From NCBI GenBank assembly GCA_945864225.1, contig CAMBAL010000008.1, positions 1 to 64,000 on the forward strand: a stretch of DNA of 64,000 bases. The letters are read 5' to 3'. Source of the stretch: an uncultured Blautia sp. GTDB lineage: Bacteria; Bacillota; Clostridia; Lachnospirales; Lachnospiraceae. A program made the position numbers and the translations under genes. The notes below the pieces were generated by a model. That model ran no database searches, had not been told where the DNA came from, and saw only the letters and a list, made by a program, of their open reading frames with translations. Below, piece after piece: positions 26,507 to 36,059 of this stretch. Numbering within the stretch: position 1 is the stretch's first letter; each line of letters begins with the position of its first letter.

Positions 26507-28255
26507 ATGGCATTTGATGGAATTACCATTGCTGCAATGGTTCAGGAATTAAACAGATATTTAAACGGGGGACGTTTTAACAAGATCGCCCAGCCGGAAG
26601 CGGACGAGCTTCTCATCACAGGCAAAGGCCCATTGGGACAGTGCAGGCTCCTCATGTCCGCCAGCGCCTCTCTTCCGCTGATCTACTTTACACAGAAAAA
26701 CAAAGTCAGCCCGCTTACCGCCCCCAATTTCTGTATGCTTCTGCGCAAGCATATCGGAAGTGCCCGGATCTCGCGCATCAGCCAGCCCGGCCTGGAACGT
26801 GTTGTGGAATTTGAGCTGGAACACCTCAATGAACTTGGCGATCCGTGCAAAAAAGTCCTGATCATGGAGCTGATGGGCAAACACAGCAACATCATTTTCT
26901 GCGACGACAAACGTATGATCCTGGACAGCATCAAACATGTTTCTTCCCACATGAGTTCTGTAAGAGAAGTCCTCCCCGGCAGAGAATACTTTATTCCCCA
27001 GACTCAGGAGAAGCTGGATCCTCTCACCGTTTCGGAAGAAGCTTTTCTGGAAACCGTATGCAAAAAGCCCTGCAACATTTCCAAAGCGCTTTATTCTTCT
27101 CTGACCGGCCTGAGTCCTGTCATTGCGGAAGAAATCTGTTTCCGAGCCTCCATTGACGGAAGCGAGGCAGCGCTTTCTCTTGACGAGACTGCCGGAATTC
27201 ATCTGTACCACACATTCCAGAGGCTTATGGAACAGATTGTAAAAGGAGAATTTACCCCGAATATCATCTACCGGGGAGACGAACCTGTCGAATATTCTGT
27301 ACTGCCTCTTACTCAGTATGGTTCTGAATATCATTCCAGAACTTTCGACAGCGTTTCCTCTATGCTGGAAACTTATTATGCATCCAAAAATACCATCACC
27401 CGTATCCGGCAGAAATCTTCTGACCTGCGCCGGATCGTTCAGACTGCACTGGAACGCAACCGCAAGAAACTGATTCTCCAGGAAAAACAGATGAAAGACA
27501 CTGACAAAAAAGACAAATACAAGATTTACGGAGAACTGATCAACACTTACGGTTACGGTCTGGAAGAAGGATGCAAATCCTTTCAGGCGCTGAATTATTA
27601 TACAAACGAAGAAATCACCATTCCTCTCGACCCCACGCTTACTCCTGCCGAAAATTCCAAAAAGTATTTTGAACGATACGGCAAACTGAAGCGTACAGAA
27701 GAAGCGCTTACGGAACAGATTGCAGACACGCAGAGTGAGATCGAACATCTGGAATCCATTTCCAACGCACTGGATATCGCGGTTGCAGAAAGTGATCTTT
27801 CCCAGATCAAAGAAGAGCTCACAGAATACGGCTATATCAAAAAGCATTATTCCGGAAAAAAAGGACAGAAAATGCAGGCGAAATCCAAACCGTTCCATTA
27901 TATTTCCAGTGATGGCTTCGATATTTATGTAGGAAAGAATAATTATCAGAACGATGAACTTACCTTTAAGTTTGCAACAGGAAACGACTGGTGGTTCCAT
28001 GCAAAAAAAATGGCCGGTTCTCATGTAGTGGTAAAAACCCGTGACGGGGAACTGCCTGACAGGACATTCGAGGAGGCAGGAAGACTTGCCGCTTATTATT
28101 CCAAAGGCCGAACCGCCCCAAAGGTAGAAATCGATTATATACAGAAGAAACATGTAAAGAAACCCGGTGGAGCCAAACCCGGATTTGTGGTATATTATAC
28201 CAACTATTCTCTGATGGCTTCACCGGATATTGAAGGTCTGAAAGAATCAGACTGA
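26507..28255 (+). CDS. rqcH: RqcH/NFACT-family ribosome quality control protein
   Basis: 582 residues. The N-terminal NFACT-N domain begins MAFDGITIAAMVQELN and continues through SPLTAPNFCMLLRKH. A helix-hairpin-helix and long coiled-coil region (about residues 270-430) follow, then the NFACT-R domain with GYDIYVGKNN-like DGFDIYVGKNNYQND and GNDWWFHAKKMAGSHVV. RqcH binds split 50S subunits carrying stalled chains and recruits tRNA-Ala to add alanine tails; older names call it a fibronectin-binding protein. The ribosome site is AAGGAG. It is 16 nt before an ABC-F gene, so both probably act on ribosomes. Confidence 0.94.
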   Translation: MAFDGITIAAMVQELNRYLNGGRFNKIAQPEADELLITGKGPLGQCRLLMSASASLPLIYFTQKNKVSPLTAPNFCMLLRKHIGSARISRISQPGLERVVEFELEHLNELGDPCKKVLIMELMGKHSNIIFCDDKRMILDSIKHVSSHMSSVREVLPGREYFIPQTQEKLDPLTVSEEAFLETVCKKPCNISKALYSSLTGLSPVIAEEICFRASIDGSEAALSLDETAGIHLYHTFQRLMEQIVKGEFTPNIIYRGDEPVEYSVLPLTQYGSEYHSRTFDSVSSMLETYYASKNTITRIRQKSSDLRRIVQTALERNRKKLILQEKQMKDTDKKDKYKIYGELINTYGYGLEEGCKSFQALNYYTNEEITIPLDPTLTPAENSKKYFERYGKLKRTEEALTEQIADTQSEIEHLESISNALDIAVAESDLSQIKEELTEYGYIKKHYSGKKGQKMQAKSKPFHYISSDGFDIYVGKNNYQNDELTFKFATGNDWWFHAKKMAGSHVVVKTRDGELPDRTFEEAGRLAAYYSKGRTAPKVEIDYIQKKHVKKPGGAKPGFVVYYTNYSLMASPDIEGLKESD

Positions 28256-28271
28256 GAAAGGAGTATATTTT

Positions 28272-29828
28272 ATGAGTATTCTAAATGTCGAGCATCTGAC
28301 CCATGGTTTTGGGGACAGAGCGATTTTTAATGATGTTTCTTTCCGTCTTCTGAAAGGCGAACATATCGGACTTGTCGGTGCAAACGGCGAAGGAAAATCC
28401 ACGTTTTTGAATATTGTCACAGGCAAACTGATGCCTGATGAAGGCAAAATCGAATGGGCCAAAAATGTGCGCGTAGGCTATCTTGACCAGCACACGGTGC
28501 TGAAAGAAGGAATGACCATCCGCGATGTGCTGAAATCCGCTTTTTCCTATCTCTTTGAACTGGAAGAAAAGATGAATCAGATCTGCGATTCCCTTGGTTC
28601 CGCTTCTGAGGAAGAAATGATGGATATGATGGACGAGCTTGGAACCATCCAGGATACCCTTACCATGCATGATTTCTATGTCATTGATGCCAAAGTGGAG
28701 GAAGTTGCAAGAGCCCTTGGACTTCTGGATATCGGGCTTGAAAGAGATGTGACAGACCTAAGCGGCGGTCAGCGTACTAAAGTACTGCTCGGCAAGCTTC
28801 TTCTGGAAAAGCCGGACATTCTTCTTCTGGACGAGCCGACCAACTATCTGGATGAAGAACATATCGCATGGCTGAAACGTTACCTGATTGATTACGAAAA
28901 TGCCTTCGTGCTGATTTCCCATGACATTCCGTTTCTGAATGAAGTGATCAATCTGGTGTATCATATGGAAAATCAGGAGCTGAATCGGTATGTCGGTGAT
29001 TATGATCATTTTCAGGAAGTATATGCAGTAAAAAAAACACAGCTGGAGGCTGCTTACCGACGTCAGCAGCAGGAAATCAGCGAACTGAAAGATTTTGTTG
29101 CCCGGAATAAAGCCAGGGTTTCCACAAGAAATATGGCCATGTCCCGCCAGAAAAAGCTGGATAAAATGGATGTGATTGAACTCGCTGCCGAAAGGCCAAA
29201 GCCGGAATTTCATTTCAAACAGGGACGCACCCCAGGAAAATATATCTTTGAGACAAAAGATCTGGTCATTGGGTACAACGAACCTCTGTCCAAACCTCTC
29301 TCCCTCTCCATGGAGCGCGGACACAAAATTGCTCTGGTAGGTGCCAATGGTATCGGAAAAACCACGCTTCTTAAAAGCATTCTCGGACTGATTCCTTCCC
29401 TGAAGGGTTCCTGTGAGCTTGGTGATAATCTTCAGATCGGATACTTTGAACAGGAAGTAAAAGGGGACAATAAAACCACATGCATCGATGAAATCTGGGC
29501 AGAATTTCCTTCCTACACCCAGTACGAAGTACGGTCCGCACTTGCCAAATGCGGTCTTACCACCAAGCATATCGAAAGTCAGGTGCGCGTGCTGAGCGGC
29601 GGCGAACAGGCCAAGGTTCGTCTTTGCAAACTCGTCAATAAAGAAACCAATGTTCTTCTTCTGGATGAGCCTACAAACCATCTGGATGTAGACGCAAAAG
29701 ACGCGCTGAAAGAATCACTGAAGGAATATCGCGGAAGTATCCTGCTGATCTGCCATGAACCGGAGTTTTATCAGGATATTGTTTCCGATGTGTGGGACTG
29801 CAGCAAGTGGACCACAAAGGTTCTGTAA
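28272..29828 (+). CDS. ABC-F family ATPase
   Basis: 518 residues, two ABC domains without membrane segments. Walker A: GANGEGKST and GANGIGKTT. Signatures: LSGGQRTK and LSGGEQAK. Walker B: ILLLDEPTNYLD and VLLLDEPTNHLD. The linker between them (about residues 235-320) is the tRNA-contacting arm of ABC-F factors. Such proteins bind the ribosomal E site; some relieve stalling, others give antibiotic protection. The overall pattern resembles YbiT/YkpA-type housekeeping members rather than known resistance proteins. Co-transcribed with rqcH. Confidence 0.93.
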   Translation: MSILNVEHLTHGFGDRAIFNDVSFRLLKGEHIGLVGANGEGKSTFLNIVTGKLMPDEGKIEWAKNVRVGYLDQHTVLKEGMTIRDVLKSAFSYLFELEEKMNQICDSLGSASEEEMMDMMDELGTIQDTLTMHDFYVIDAKVEEVARALGLLDIGLERDVTDLSGGQRTKVLLGKLLLEKPDILLLDEPTNYLDEEHIAWLKRYLIDYENAFVLISHDIPFLNEVINLVYHMENQELNRYVGDYDHFQEVYAVKKTQLEAAYRRQQQEISELKDFVARNKARVSTRNMAMSRQKKLDKMDVIELAAERPKPEFHFKQGRTPGKYIFETKDLVIGYNEPLSKPLSLSMERGHKIALVGANGIGKTTLLKSILGLIPSLKGSCELGDNLQIGYFEQEVKGDNKTTCIDEIWAEFPSYTQYEVRSALAKCGLTTKHIESQVRVLSGGEQAKVRLCKLVNKETNVLLLDEPTNHLDVDAKDALKESLKEYRGSILLICHEPEFYQDIVSDVWDCSKWTTKVL

Positions 29829-29836
29829 ATAAAACT

Positions 29837-29900
29837 GCTGACACTTTTTTGATAAGGGCTCTTCGCTATCGGGGAAAAGCATCTCAATAAAAGTGTCAGC
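29837..29900. terminator. Bidirectional terminator between the ABC-F gene and pflA
   Basis: Perfect 12-bp arms GCTGACACTTTT (29837-29848) and AAAAGTGTCAGC (29889-29900) around a 40-base loop, between convergent genes. The loop is long, so it may form a secondary structure of its own. Confidence 0.65.
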
Positions 29901-29927
29901 TGTCTTCCATTCAAATTCTATATAAAT

Positions 29928-30734
29928 TCACTTCACAGTGCTGCGATTGTCTGAAGAGTTCCCCCTATCACCCGCATAGTTACAGCGTGTCTCACGGATT
30001 GCCTGCAAAATCACGGTACGCGCTTCTTTTGCTTTCGCAACATCCATATTCTCCACAGATTCCAGCGGATACTCCATACCAAGTTTTTCATATTTCACTT
30101 TTCCCATGGTATGATAGGGAAGAATTTCCAGCCCTTTCAGATTGCGGTACTTTCCGATCAGATGTCCAAGACGGATCAGGTGATCTTTTCCATCTGTAAT
30201 TCCAGGAACGACTACATGGCGTACAATCATGGGGATTCCGGCTTTTTCCAATGCATCGGCAAACTCCAGAATATGCTTCTGACTCTGCCCCGTCAGTTTT
30301 TTGTGCTCCTCTTCTGTACTGTGCTTAAAATCCAGAAGCACCAGATCCACACAGGAAAACAGTGCCTGAAACTCTTTGTCTCTGCTTTTCCTGTAAACAA
30401 TTCCGGAAGTATCCAGACAGGTATGAATCCCCTCTTCTTTTGCTTTCCGGAAAAGTTCCGTAAGAAACGAAAGCTGCAAAAGCGGTTCACCTCCGGTAGC
30501 CGTAATTCCGCCAGTCCTGTAAAAAGCCTGATTTCTGCGATATTCTTCCAACAGCTCTTCTGCTGTCGTTTCCATACCGCCGTCCGGCATCCAGGTATCC
30601 GGATTATGACAGTACAGACATCTCATCGGACACCCCTGAAAAAATACCACAAAACGAACTCCGGGACCGTCAACGGTCCCGAAGCTCTCTGTGGAATGTA
30701 TTCTGCCTTTTAAACACTTTTGTTCCGTATGCAT
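29928..30734 (-). CDS. pflA: Pyruvate formate-lyase activating enzyme
   Basis: 268 residues. The radical SAM cluster motif CxxxCxxC is CPMRCLYCHNPDTW, after FGTVDGPGVRFVVFFQGC. ITATGGEPLLQ is the SAM-binding GGE motif. The enzyme uses a 4Fe-4S cluster and SAM to abstract hydrogen from the glycyl residue of its partner. That glycine is here in the small separate protein encoded just upstream. 69 nt separate it from grcA2; same strand and order pflB-grcA2-pflA. Confidence 0.96.
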   Translation of the reverse strand: MHTEQKCLKGRIHSTESFGTVDGPGVRFVVFFQGCPMRCLYCHNPDTWMPDGGMETTAEELLEEYRRNQAFYRTGGITATGGEPLLQLSFLTELFRKAKEEGIHTCLDTSGIVYRKSRDKEFQALFSCVDLVLLDFKHSTEEEHKKLTGQSQKHILEFADALEKAGIPMIVRHVVVPGITDGKDHLIRLGHLIGKYRNLKGLEILPYHTMGKVKYEKLGMEYPLESVENMDVAKAKEARTVILQAIRETRCNYAGDRGNSSDNRSTVK

Positions 30735-30803
30735 CTCTTACATTCCTTCCCTTTTATCCATTACAGTTCCATCTGGTTATCCTTTGCATTTCTTCTGACT
30801 TTC

Positions 30804-31046
30804 TTACATTCCTTCGTGGAAAGTTCTGGAGATAACCTCATCCTGCTGCTCTTTTGTTAATTTGTTAAAATTCACCGCATAACCGGATACACGTACTGTC
30901 AGCTGCGGATATTTCTCCGGATGAGCCTGTGCATCCAGAAGAGTATCTTTGGTAAATACATTCACATTCAGGTGATGACCGCCTTTTTCTGCATATCCGT
31001 CAAGTAAATTTACAAGGTTGTCAATCTGTACGTCACTGATATTCAT
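30804..31046 (-). CDS. grcA2: Autonomous glycyl radical cofactor (C-terminal domain of split PFL)
   Basis: 80 residues corresponding to the C-terminal glycyl-radical domain of pyruvate formate-lyase: [18 protein letters not shown], then [18 protein letters not shown], ending SRTFHEGM. Gly55 in RVSGYAV is the expected radical site. YfiD/GrcA proteins replace a damaged radical domain of full-length PFL in E. coli, but here the adjacent pflB lacks this domain, so the small protein should be an obligatory subunit. A clear GAAAGGAG ribosome site precedes the ATG. Gap to pflB is 169 nt. Confidence 0.95.
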   Translation of the reverse strand: MNISDVQIDNLVNLLDGYAEKGGHHLNVNVFTKDTLLDAQAHPEKYPQLTVRVSGYAVNFNKLTKEQQDEVISRTFHEGM

Positions 31047-31215
31047 AATATGTTTTCTCCTTTCTTTTCTGCCCTCGAAGCTTTCATTTCTGTACCATTT
31101 TTATCGTTCCAATATCTTATCGAAATCTGATTGATTTTTATATTCATCTATTTTTGTATCTTTTCTTTTTTACATTGCTCCGTATCGATACGTTCAGTCT
31201 TTCTTCCGGTATTCT

Positions 31216-33303
31216 TTACTCTGCATCTCTCTCATCCGGCATATTCGGTTCGCAGCATGCGCAGTCCGGATCCAGTTCAAAGGTGATATCATCGAAGAAA
31301 ATGGCATCATCTTTGCCAAGGGCTCCCGGAATAATGGAGAATGTATTGGAAATACCATCCTGCGCATCCTTAAACGGCAGCTTGGAAACGGAACTGAGAG
31401 ATGCAACGGCTCCATGGCTGTCTCTGTGATGCATTGGATTTGCACCAGGTGCAAACGGCTGTCCTGCTTTTCTTCCATCCGGTGTGGAACCGGTATTTTT
31501 TCCATATACCACATTGGAGGTAATCGTCAGAATAGAAGTAGTCGGAATACCGCCTCTGTAGGTATGATTTCCCTTTATATAATGCATAAACTCATGGACA
31601 ACATCGTATGCGATCTCATCTACGCGGTCATCATCATTTCCATATTTTGGAAAATCACCTTCTACCACATAATCTACGACAATCCCATTCTCATCACGAA
31701 TGGTTTTTACTTTTGCATACTTAATCGCAGACAGAGAATCTGCCACTACAGAAAGCCCTGCAATACCGGTCGCAAACCAGCGGGTTACTTTTTTGTCATG
31801 AAGAGCCATCTGGATTCTTTCGTAACAGTATTTATCATGCATGTAATGAATAATATTCAGAGTATTTACATAAACACTTGCCAGCCACTTCATCATATCA
31901 TGGAATTTTTCCATCACTTCCTCATAATCCAGATATTCGGATGTAATCGGACGATATTTGGGGCCAACCTGTTTCTTGCTCACTTCATCTACACCGCCAT
32001 TGATCGCATAAAGCAGACATTTTGCAAGGTTCGCGCGCGCACCGAAGAACTGCATTTCCTTACCCACACGCATGGAAGATACACAGCAGGCAATCGCATA
32101 ATCGTCGCCATGAGTCACGCGCATCAGGTCATCATTCTCATACTGAATAGAAGAAGACATGATGGAAGTCTTTGCACAGAAACGTTTGAAGTTCTGCGGC
32201 AGTCTGGTAGACCAGAGAACTGTCAGGTTCGGTTCCGGAGCAGTTCCAAGATTTTCCAGAGTATGAAGATAGCGATAGGACATTTTTGTTACCATAGAAC
32301 GTCCGTCAATTCCCATACCTCCAATGGACTCTGTTACCCATGTCGGATCACCGGAGAACAATGCATTGTATTCCGGAGTTCTTGCAAATTTCACAAGACG
32401 AAGCTTCATAATAAAATGATCAACAAACTCCTGGATTTCCTCTTCTGTAAACGTTCCGTTTTTCAGGTCACGTTCTGCATAGATATCAATAAAAGTAGAC
32501 GTACGGCCCAGAGACATAGCTGCTCCGTTCTGCTCCTTAATCGCTGCAAGATAACCAAAATACAGCCACTGAATTGCTTCCTGCACATTTGCTGCCGGTC
32601 TGCTGATATCATATCCGTAAATCCGGCCAAGTTCTTTCAGCTCTTTTAACGCTTTGATCTGTTCAGAAAGCTCCTCACGTTCTCTTGTAACATCAGAGTA
32701 CATGATAATTCTTGTGGTATCTTTCTGTTTCTGTTTATCTTCAATCAGTCTGTCAACACCGTAAAGTGCCACACGTCTGTAATCACCGATAATACGTCCG
32801 CGTCCGTAAGCATCCGGAAGTCCGGTTATAATATGACTGGAACGGCATGCACGCATTTCCGGAGTATACGCATCAAACACACCGTCATTATGTGTTTTTC
32901 TGTGCCTGGTAAAGAATTCTACGACCTGCGGATCCACATGATATCCATTATCCTCGCAGGCTTTGATTGCCATACGGATTCCACCGTAAGGCTGCAGAGA
33001 ACGTTTAAATGGTTTATCTGTCTGAAATCCGACAATTTTCTCTTTATCTTTATTCAAGTATCCCGGTCCATGGGAGGTAATGGTAGAAATAATTTTGGTA
33101 TCCATATCAAGAACGCCGCCTTTTGCACGCTCTTCTTCGGAAAGCTTCATAACCTGTGCCCATAACTCTTTTGTTGCTTCCGTCGGTCCTGCCAAAAAGG
33201 ACTCGTCTCCCTCGTAAGGTGTGTAGTTTTTCTGAATGAAATCGCGTACGTTGATTTCCTTCTCCCATACGCCCTCTTTAAAAGAAGTCCATTCCTGTCT
33301 CAT
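31216..33303 (-). CDS. pflB: Pyruvate formate-lyase large part, lacking the glycyl-radical domain
   Basis: 695 residues versus about 750-760 for one-piece PFL. It matches PFL from the N-terminus ([39 protein letters not shown]) to PGALGKDD, where one-piece enzymes continue into the radical loop. The catalytic cysteine pair is Cys406-Cys407 in [16 protein letters not shown]. Instead of the radical domain there is a short new tail, [25 protein letters not shown], with three cysteines (split here: [10 protein letters not shown] then [10 protein letters not shown]). It converts pyruvate and CoA to acetyl-CoA and formate. Ribosome site AAGGAGG. Promoter and a large dyad lie upstream. Confidence 0.96.
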   Translation of the reverse strand: MRQEWTSFKEGVWEKEINVRDFIQKNYTPYEGDESFLAGPTEATKELWAQVMKLSEEERAKGGVLDMDTKIISTITSHGPGYLNKDKEKIVGFQTDKPFKRSLQPYGGIRMAIKACEDNGYHVDPQVVEFFTRHRKTHNDGVFDAYTPEMRACRSSHIITGLPDAYGRGRIIGDYRRVALYGVDRLIEDKQKQKDTTRIIMYSDVTREREELSEQIKALKELKELGRIYGYDISRPAANVQEAIQWLYFGYLAAIKEQNGAAMSLGRTSTFIDIYAERDLKNGTFTEEEIQEFVDHFIMKLRLVKFARTPEYNALFSGDPTWVTESIGGMGIDGRSMVTKMSYRYLHTLENLGTAPEPNLTVLWSTRLPQNFKRFCAKTSIMSSSIQYENDDLMRVTHGDDYAIACCVSSMRVGKEMQFFGARANLAKCLLYAINGGVDEVSKKQVGPKYRPITSEYLDYEEVMEKFHDMMKWLASVYVNTLNIIHYMHDKYCYERIQMALHDKKVTRWFATGIAGLSVVADSLSAIKYAKVKTIRDENGIVVDYVVEGDFPKYGNDDDRVDEIAYDVVHEFMHYIKGNHTYRGGIPTTSILTITSNVVYGKNTGSTPDGRKAGQPFAPGANPMHHRDSHGAVASLSSVSKLPFKDAQDGISNTFSIIPGALGKDDAIFFDDITFELDPDCACCEPNMPDERDAE

Positions 33304-33344
33304 TTGGTTCCTCCTTGCTGTTCACTGTTTTCATTGACAGCACC

Positions 33345-33373
33345 AATATATAGTATTGTTAAATTTTAGTCAA
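33345..33373 (-). promoter_or_regulatory. Promoter of pflB-grcA2-pflA
   Basis: TTGACT (33368-33373) and TATATT (33345-33350) on the minus strand, 17 bp apart, about 42 bp before the start codon. A loosely Rex-like sequence, TTGTTAAATTTTAGTCAA (33356-33373), overlaps the -35 box. Confidence 0.65.
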
Positions 33374-33383
33374 GCAATATATT

Positions 33384-33430
33384 GTACTTATTTTGATACA
33401 TACCTACTATTATTGTATTAAAATAAGTAC
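33384..33430. promoter_or_regulatory. 17-bp inverted repeat just upstream of the pfl -35 box
   Basis: GTACTTATTTTGATACA (33384-33400) and TGTATTAAAATAAGTAC (33414-33430) are inverted copies with one mismatch, 13 bp apart, ending 11 bp upstream of the -35 box. The position suits an activator or repressor operator. The rest of the 412-base gap before the EF-G-like gene holds a small hairpin at 33448-33474, a GTGTTTG-type palindrome at 33561-33581 and a terminator. Confidence 0.6.
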
Positions 33431-33651
33431 TTGAATTTTTTTATCCGAAAGAATCCAGCTTTGCAGGACTCTTTGTTATAGTTGCCATACCGTTTCTTTT
33501 TATACCGTAAGAGAAAAATTCCTTTTCAGCAAATATACTATTCAGATTTGAAATCTTTCCAGAACGTGTTTAAAACGTTCTCTAAAATTGTAAAATGTAC
33601 GCCAAAATGAAAACAGAGGAACAGCGGAACAGACATATTCCGGGCAACAGA

Positions 33652-33675
33652 AAAAGCCCCCGTACGGGAGCTTTT
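33652..33675 (-). terminator. Terminator of the EF-G-like gene
   Basis: AAAAGCCCCCGTACGGGAGCTTTT forms a near-perfect GC-rich hairpin, followed on the minus strand by TTTTTCTG, 40 nt after the stop codon. Confidence 0.85.
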
Positions 33676-33715
33676 CCTGAATGAACATCATCCATGTTCT
33701 GAATCTTTAAAATCT

Positions 33716-35806
33716 TTACTCTTCATTGCTTTCCAGCTTGCTTGCTCTTGCCTCGATTTCCTTGGCCTGAATATCATTCGGAGCCTGTTCGTAACGAGCG
33801 AACGTGTAGGAGAAATCTCCGCTTCCGCCTGTCATGGAACGAAGGTCTGTGGAATATCCATAAATTTCAAGCATTGGAACATCTGCTTCAATAATGGTAT
33901 TGCCCTCATGATCAGGATTCATACCAAGCACACGTCCGCGGCGTTTATTCAGGTCACCCATAACATCACCGGTAAATTTATCCGGAACTGTTACCTTCAT
34001 GGAAACGATTGGCTCCAGAAGTACCGGAGAAGCATCCATAAATCCCTTCTTGAAAGCAAGGATGGTTGCCATCTTAAATGCCATTTCAGAGGAGTCTACC
34101 GGATGATAGGATCCATCATACAGAGTAGCCTTCACACCAACTACCGGATATGCAGCCAGAGGTCCTTTCTGAACACATTCCTGGAGACCCTTCTCAACTG
34201 CCGGGAAGTAGTTCTTCGGAACAGCACCGCCGACAACTACCTGTTCAAATTCGTATGGAGTCTCCAGATCACCGGACGGAGCAAAACGCATTTTAACATG
34301 TCCGTACTGACCATGTCCACCGGACTGTTTCTTATGTTTGCCTTCCACATCAGAATTCTTACGGATCGTCTCACGGAACGGAACCTTCGGTTTGGAAAGT
34401 TCGATTTCTACTTTGTAGCGCTCTTTCAGTTTATTTACAACGATATCCAGATGCTGGTCACCCATACCATAAAGGAGTGACTGACGGTTCGCGGAATCAT
34501 TTACAACCTTCAGAGTCTTATCTTCATTCATCATTCTGGAAAGAGCCTGCGAAATCTTGTCTTCATCGCCCTTCTTCACAGCTTTATATCTCTTATAGGT
34601 ATATGGTGTGGAAATCAGAGTCTTCGGATACAGAATCGGATTTGTCTTGGTTGCAAGGCTGTCACCGGTCTGTACGCTGTTCAGTTTTGCAATGGCACCG
34701 ATATCACCTGCATGAAGCTCCGGAACTTCAATTGGTTTGGAACCTTCCAGAACATACAGCTTGTTCAGACGTTCTTCTTCTCCTTTTTCAACATTTAACA
34801 GAGTATCATCCGACTTGATAACACCGGAGCAAACTTTGATAAGAGAATATTTGCCAAGGAACGGATCTACGATGGTTTTCCATACATAAGCAGATTTTGC
34901 TTTTGCAAAGTCGTAATTTGCTTCATAAATTTCATTGGTCTTCTGGGAAATACCGTTGCATGCACGTTTATCCGGGCTCGGGAAATAGCCGCAGATATCA
35001 TCCAGAAGGTTGGATACACCGCGAAGGTTCACCGGTGAACCCATGCATACAGGAACGATGCTTGCTTCCTGAACATTGGTAGCAAGTGCAGCGGAAACCT
35101 CTGTTACGGAGAATTCATCGCCTTCAAAATAACGGTCCATAAATTCTTCACTGGTCTCAGCTACGGATTCCATCAGGATTTCATGATATTTCTCAAGATA
35201 CTCATTCAGGTATTCCGGAATATCACATTCTTCCTTTTTACCCTTGTCAATATATTTACGCCCGGCCTGTTTCACAACGTTAACATAGCCCACGAATTTG
35301 CCGTCTTCACGAATCGGGAAATGAAGAGGAGCAATCTTCTTGCCGTAAAGCTCTGTCAGTTCTTCCACAACTTTACGATAGCTGACATCGTCCACATCCA
35401 TATCCGTAACAAAAATCATACGCGGAAGTTTATATTTCTCACAAAGATTCCATGCCTTCTGGGTTCCAACCTGAACACCAGCCTTACCGGAAACAACGAT
35501 GATCGCTGCATCAGCAGCACCTACAGCTTCTTCTACTTCACCAACAAAATCAAAATATCCAGGAGTGTCAAGAACATTAATCTTTACCTTGTTCCATGGT
35601 ACCGGAATCAGCGTAGTGGAGATAGAAAACTGTCTCTTAATTTCTTCTTTGTCAAAATCGCTGACTGTATTTCCATCCTCTACTCTGCCGAGGCGGTTTG
35701 TCATTCCTGCTAAATAAGCCATCGCCTCTGCCAATGTTGTCTTGCCGGCTCCGCCATGACCTAATAGGACTACATTTCTAATTCGGTCAGTTCTAAAAAC
35801 GTCCAT
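33716..35806 (-). CDS. EF-G-like translation GTPase (FusA2 type)
   Basis: 696 residues with all five EF-G domains but non-standard GTPase motifs. The P-loop is GHGGAGKTT (residues 16-24; canonical EF-G has AHIDAGKTT), G3 is DTPGYFDF, and the G4 position reads VTDMDVDD where NKMD is expected. Later KQSGGHGQYGHVKMRF and a long domain IV are normal. This marks a paralogue of EF-G, not the essential translocase. Roles proposed for such paralogues include ribosome recycling or special translation states; the role here is unknown. Monocistronic with promoter and terminator. Confidence 0.88.
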   Translation of the reverse strand: MDVFRTDRIRNVVLLGHGGAGKTTLAEAMAYLAGMTNRLGRVEDGNTVSDFDKEEIKRQFSISTTLIPVPWNKVKINVLDTPGYFDFVGEVEEAVGAADAAIIVVSGKAGVQVGTQKAWNLCEKYKLPRMIFVTDMDVDDVSYRKVVEELTELYGKKIAPLHFPIREDGKFVGYVNVVKQAGRKYIDKGKKEECDIPEYLNEYLEKYHEILMESVAETSEEFMDRYFEGDEFSVTEVSAALATNVQEASIVPVCMGSPVNLRGVSNLLDDICGYFPSPDKRACNGISQKTNEIYEANYDFAKAKSAYVWKTIVDPFLGKYSLIKVCSGVIKSDDTLLNVEKGEEERLNKLYVLEGSKPIEVPELHAGDIGAIAKLNSVQTGDSLATKTNPILYPKTLISTPYTYKRYKAVKKGDEDKISQALSRMMNEDKTLKVVNDSANRQSLLYGMGDQHLDIVVNKLKERYKVEIELSKPKVPFRETIRKNSDVEGKHKKQSGGHGQYGHVKMRFAPSGDLETPYEFEQVVVGGAVPKNYFPAVEKGLQECVQKGPLAAYPVVGVKATLYDGSYHPVDSSEMAFKMATILAFKKGFMDASPVLLEPIVSMKVTVPDKFTGDVMGDLNKRRGRVLGMNPDHEGNTIIEADVPMLEIYGYSTDLRSMTGGSGDFSYTFARYEQAPNDIQAKEIEARASKLESNEE

Positions 35807-35840
35807 ATGTAATACCTCCCTGTTTGTCTAATATGTCCAT

Positions 35841-35869
35841 ATTCTACTAAAAATCTCTTCAACTTTCAA
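35841..35869 (-). promoter_or_regulatory. Promoter of the EF-G-like gene
   Basis: TTGAAA (35864-35869) and TAGAAT (35841-35846) on the minus strand with a 17-bp spacer, followed by a GGGAGG ribosome site. Confidence 0.6.
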
Positions 35870-35960
35870 GTATTTTATGAAATTTTAACAAGGTTTTTTC
35901 TGTTTTTTCTTCAAATGCATCGTTATTTTCACCGACAATTGACTTTTTTCCCCTAATCTC

Positions 35961-35989
35961 TTACAATAAGCTGAAGATTTTACTATAAT
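35961..35989 (+). promoter_or_regulatory. Promoter of tyrA-aroA
   Basis: TTACAA (35961-35966) and perfect TATAAT (35984-35989), 17 bp apart, about 70 bp before the tyrA start. Confidence 0.65.
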
Positions 35990-36059
35990 ATAGTATTATT
36001 GCGGCAGATTATCACTGCCGATTGCGAGAACTTGTTACTGGAAAGGAAGCTTACTACCC

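Noticed and set aside
26561..28153. Very long open frame (530 codons) on the minus strand opposite rqcH
   Set aside because: It mirrors the codon pattern of rqcH, lacks a ribosome site and shows no protein-family features.
28758..29681. Long minus-strand frame opposite the ABC-F gene
   Set aside because: Antisense shadow of a well-conserved gene; no ribosome site and no recognisable motifs.
31181..31192. 12-bp perfect palindrome CGTATCGATACG between pflB and grcA2
   Set aside because: Too short to form a terminator, no T run, and no known operator; kept only as an observation.
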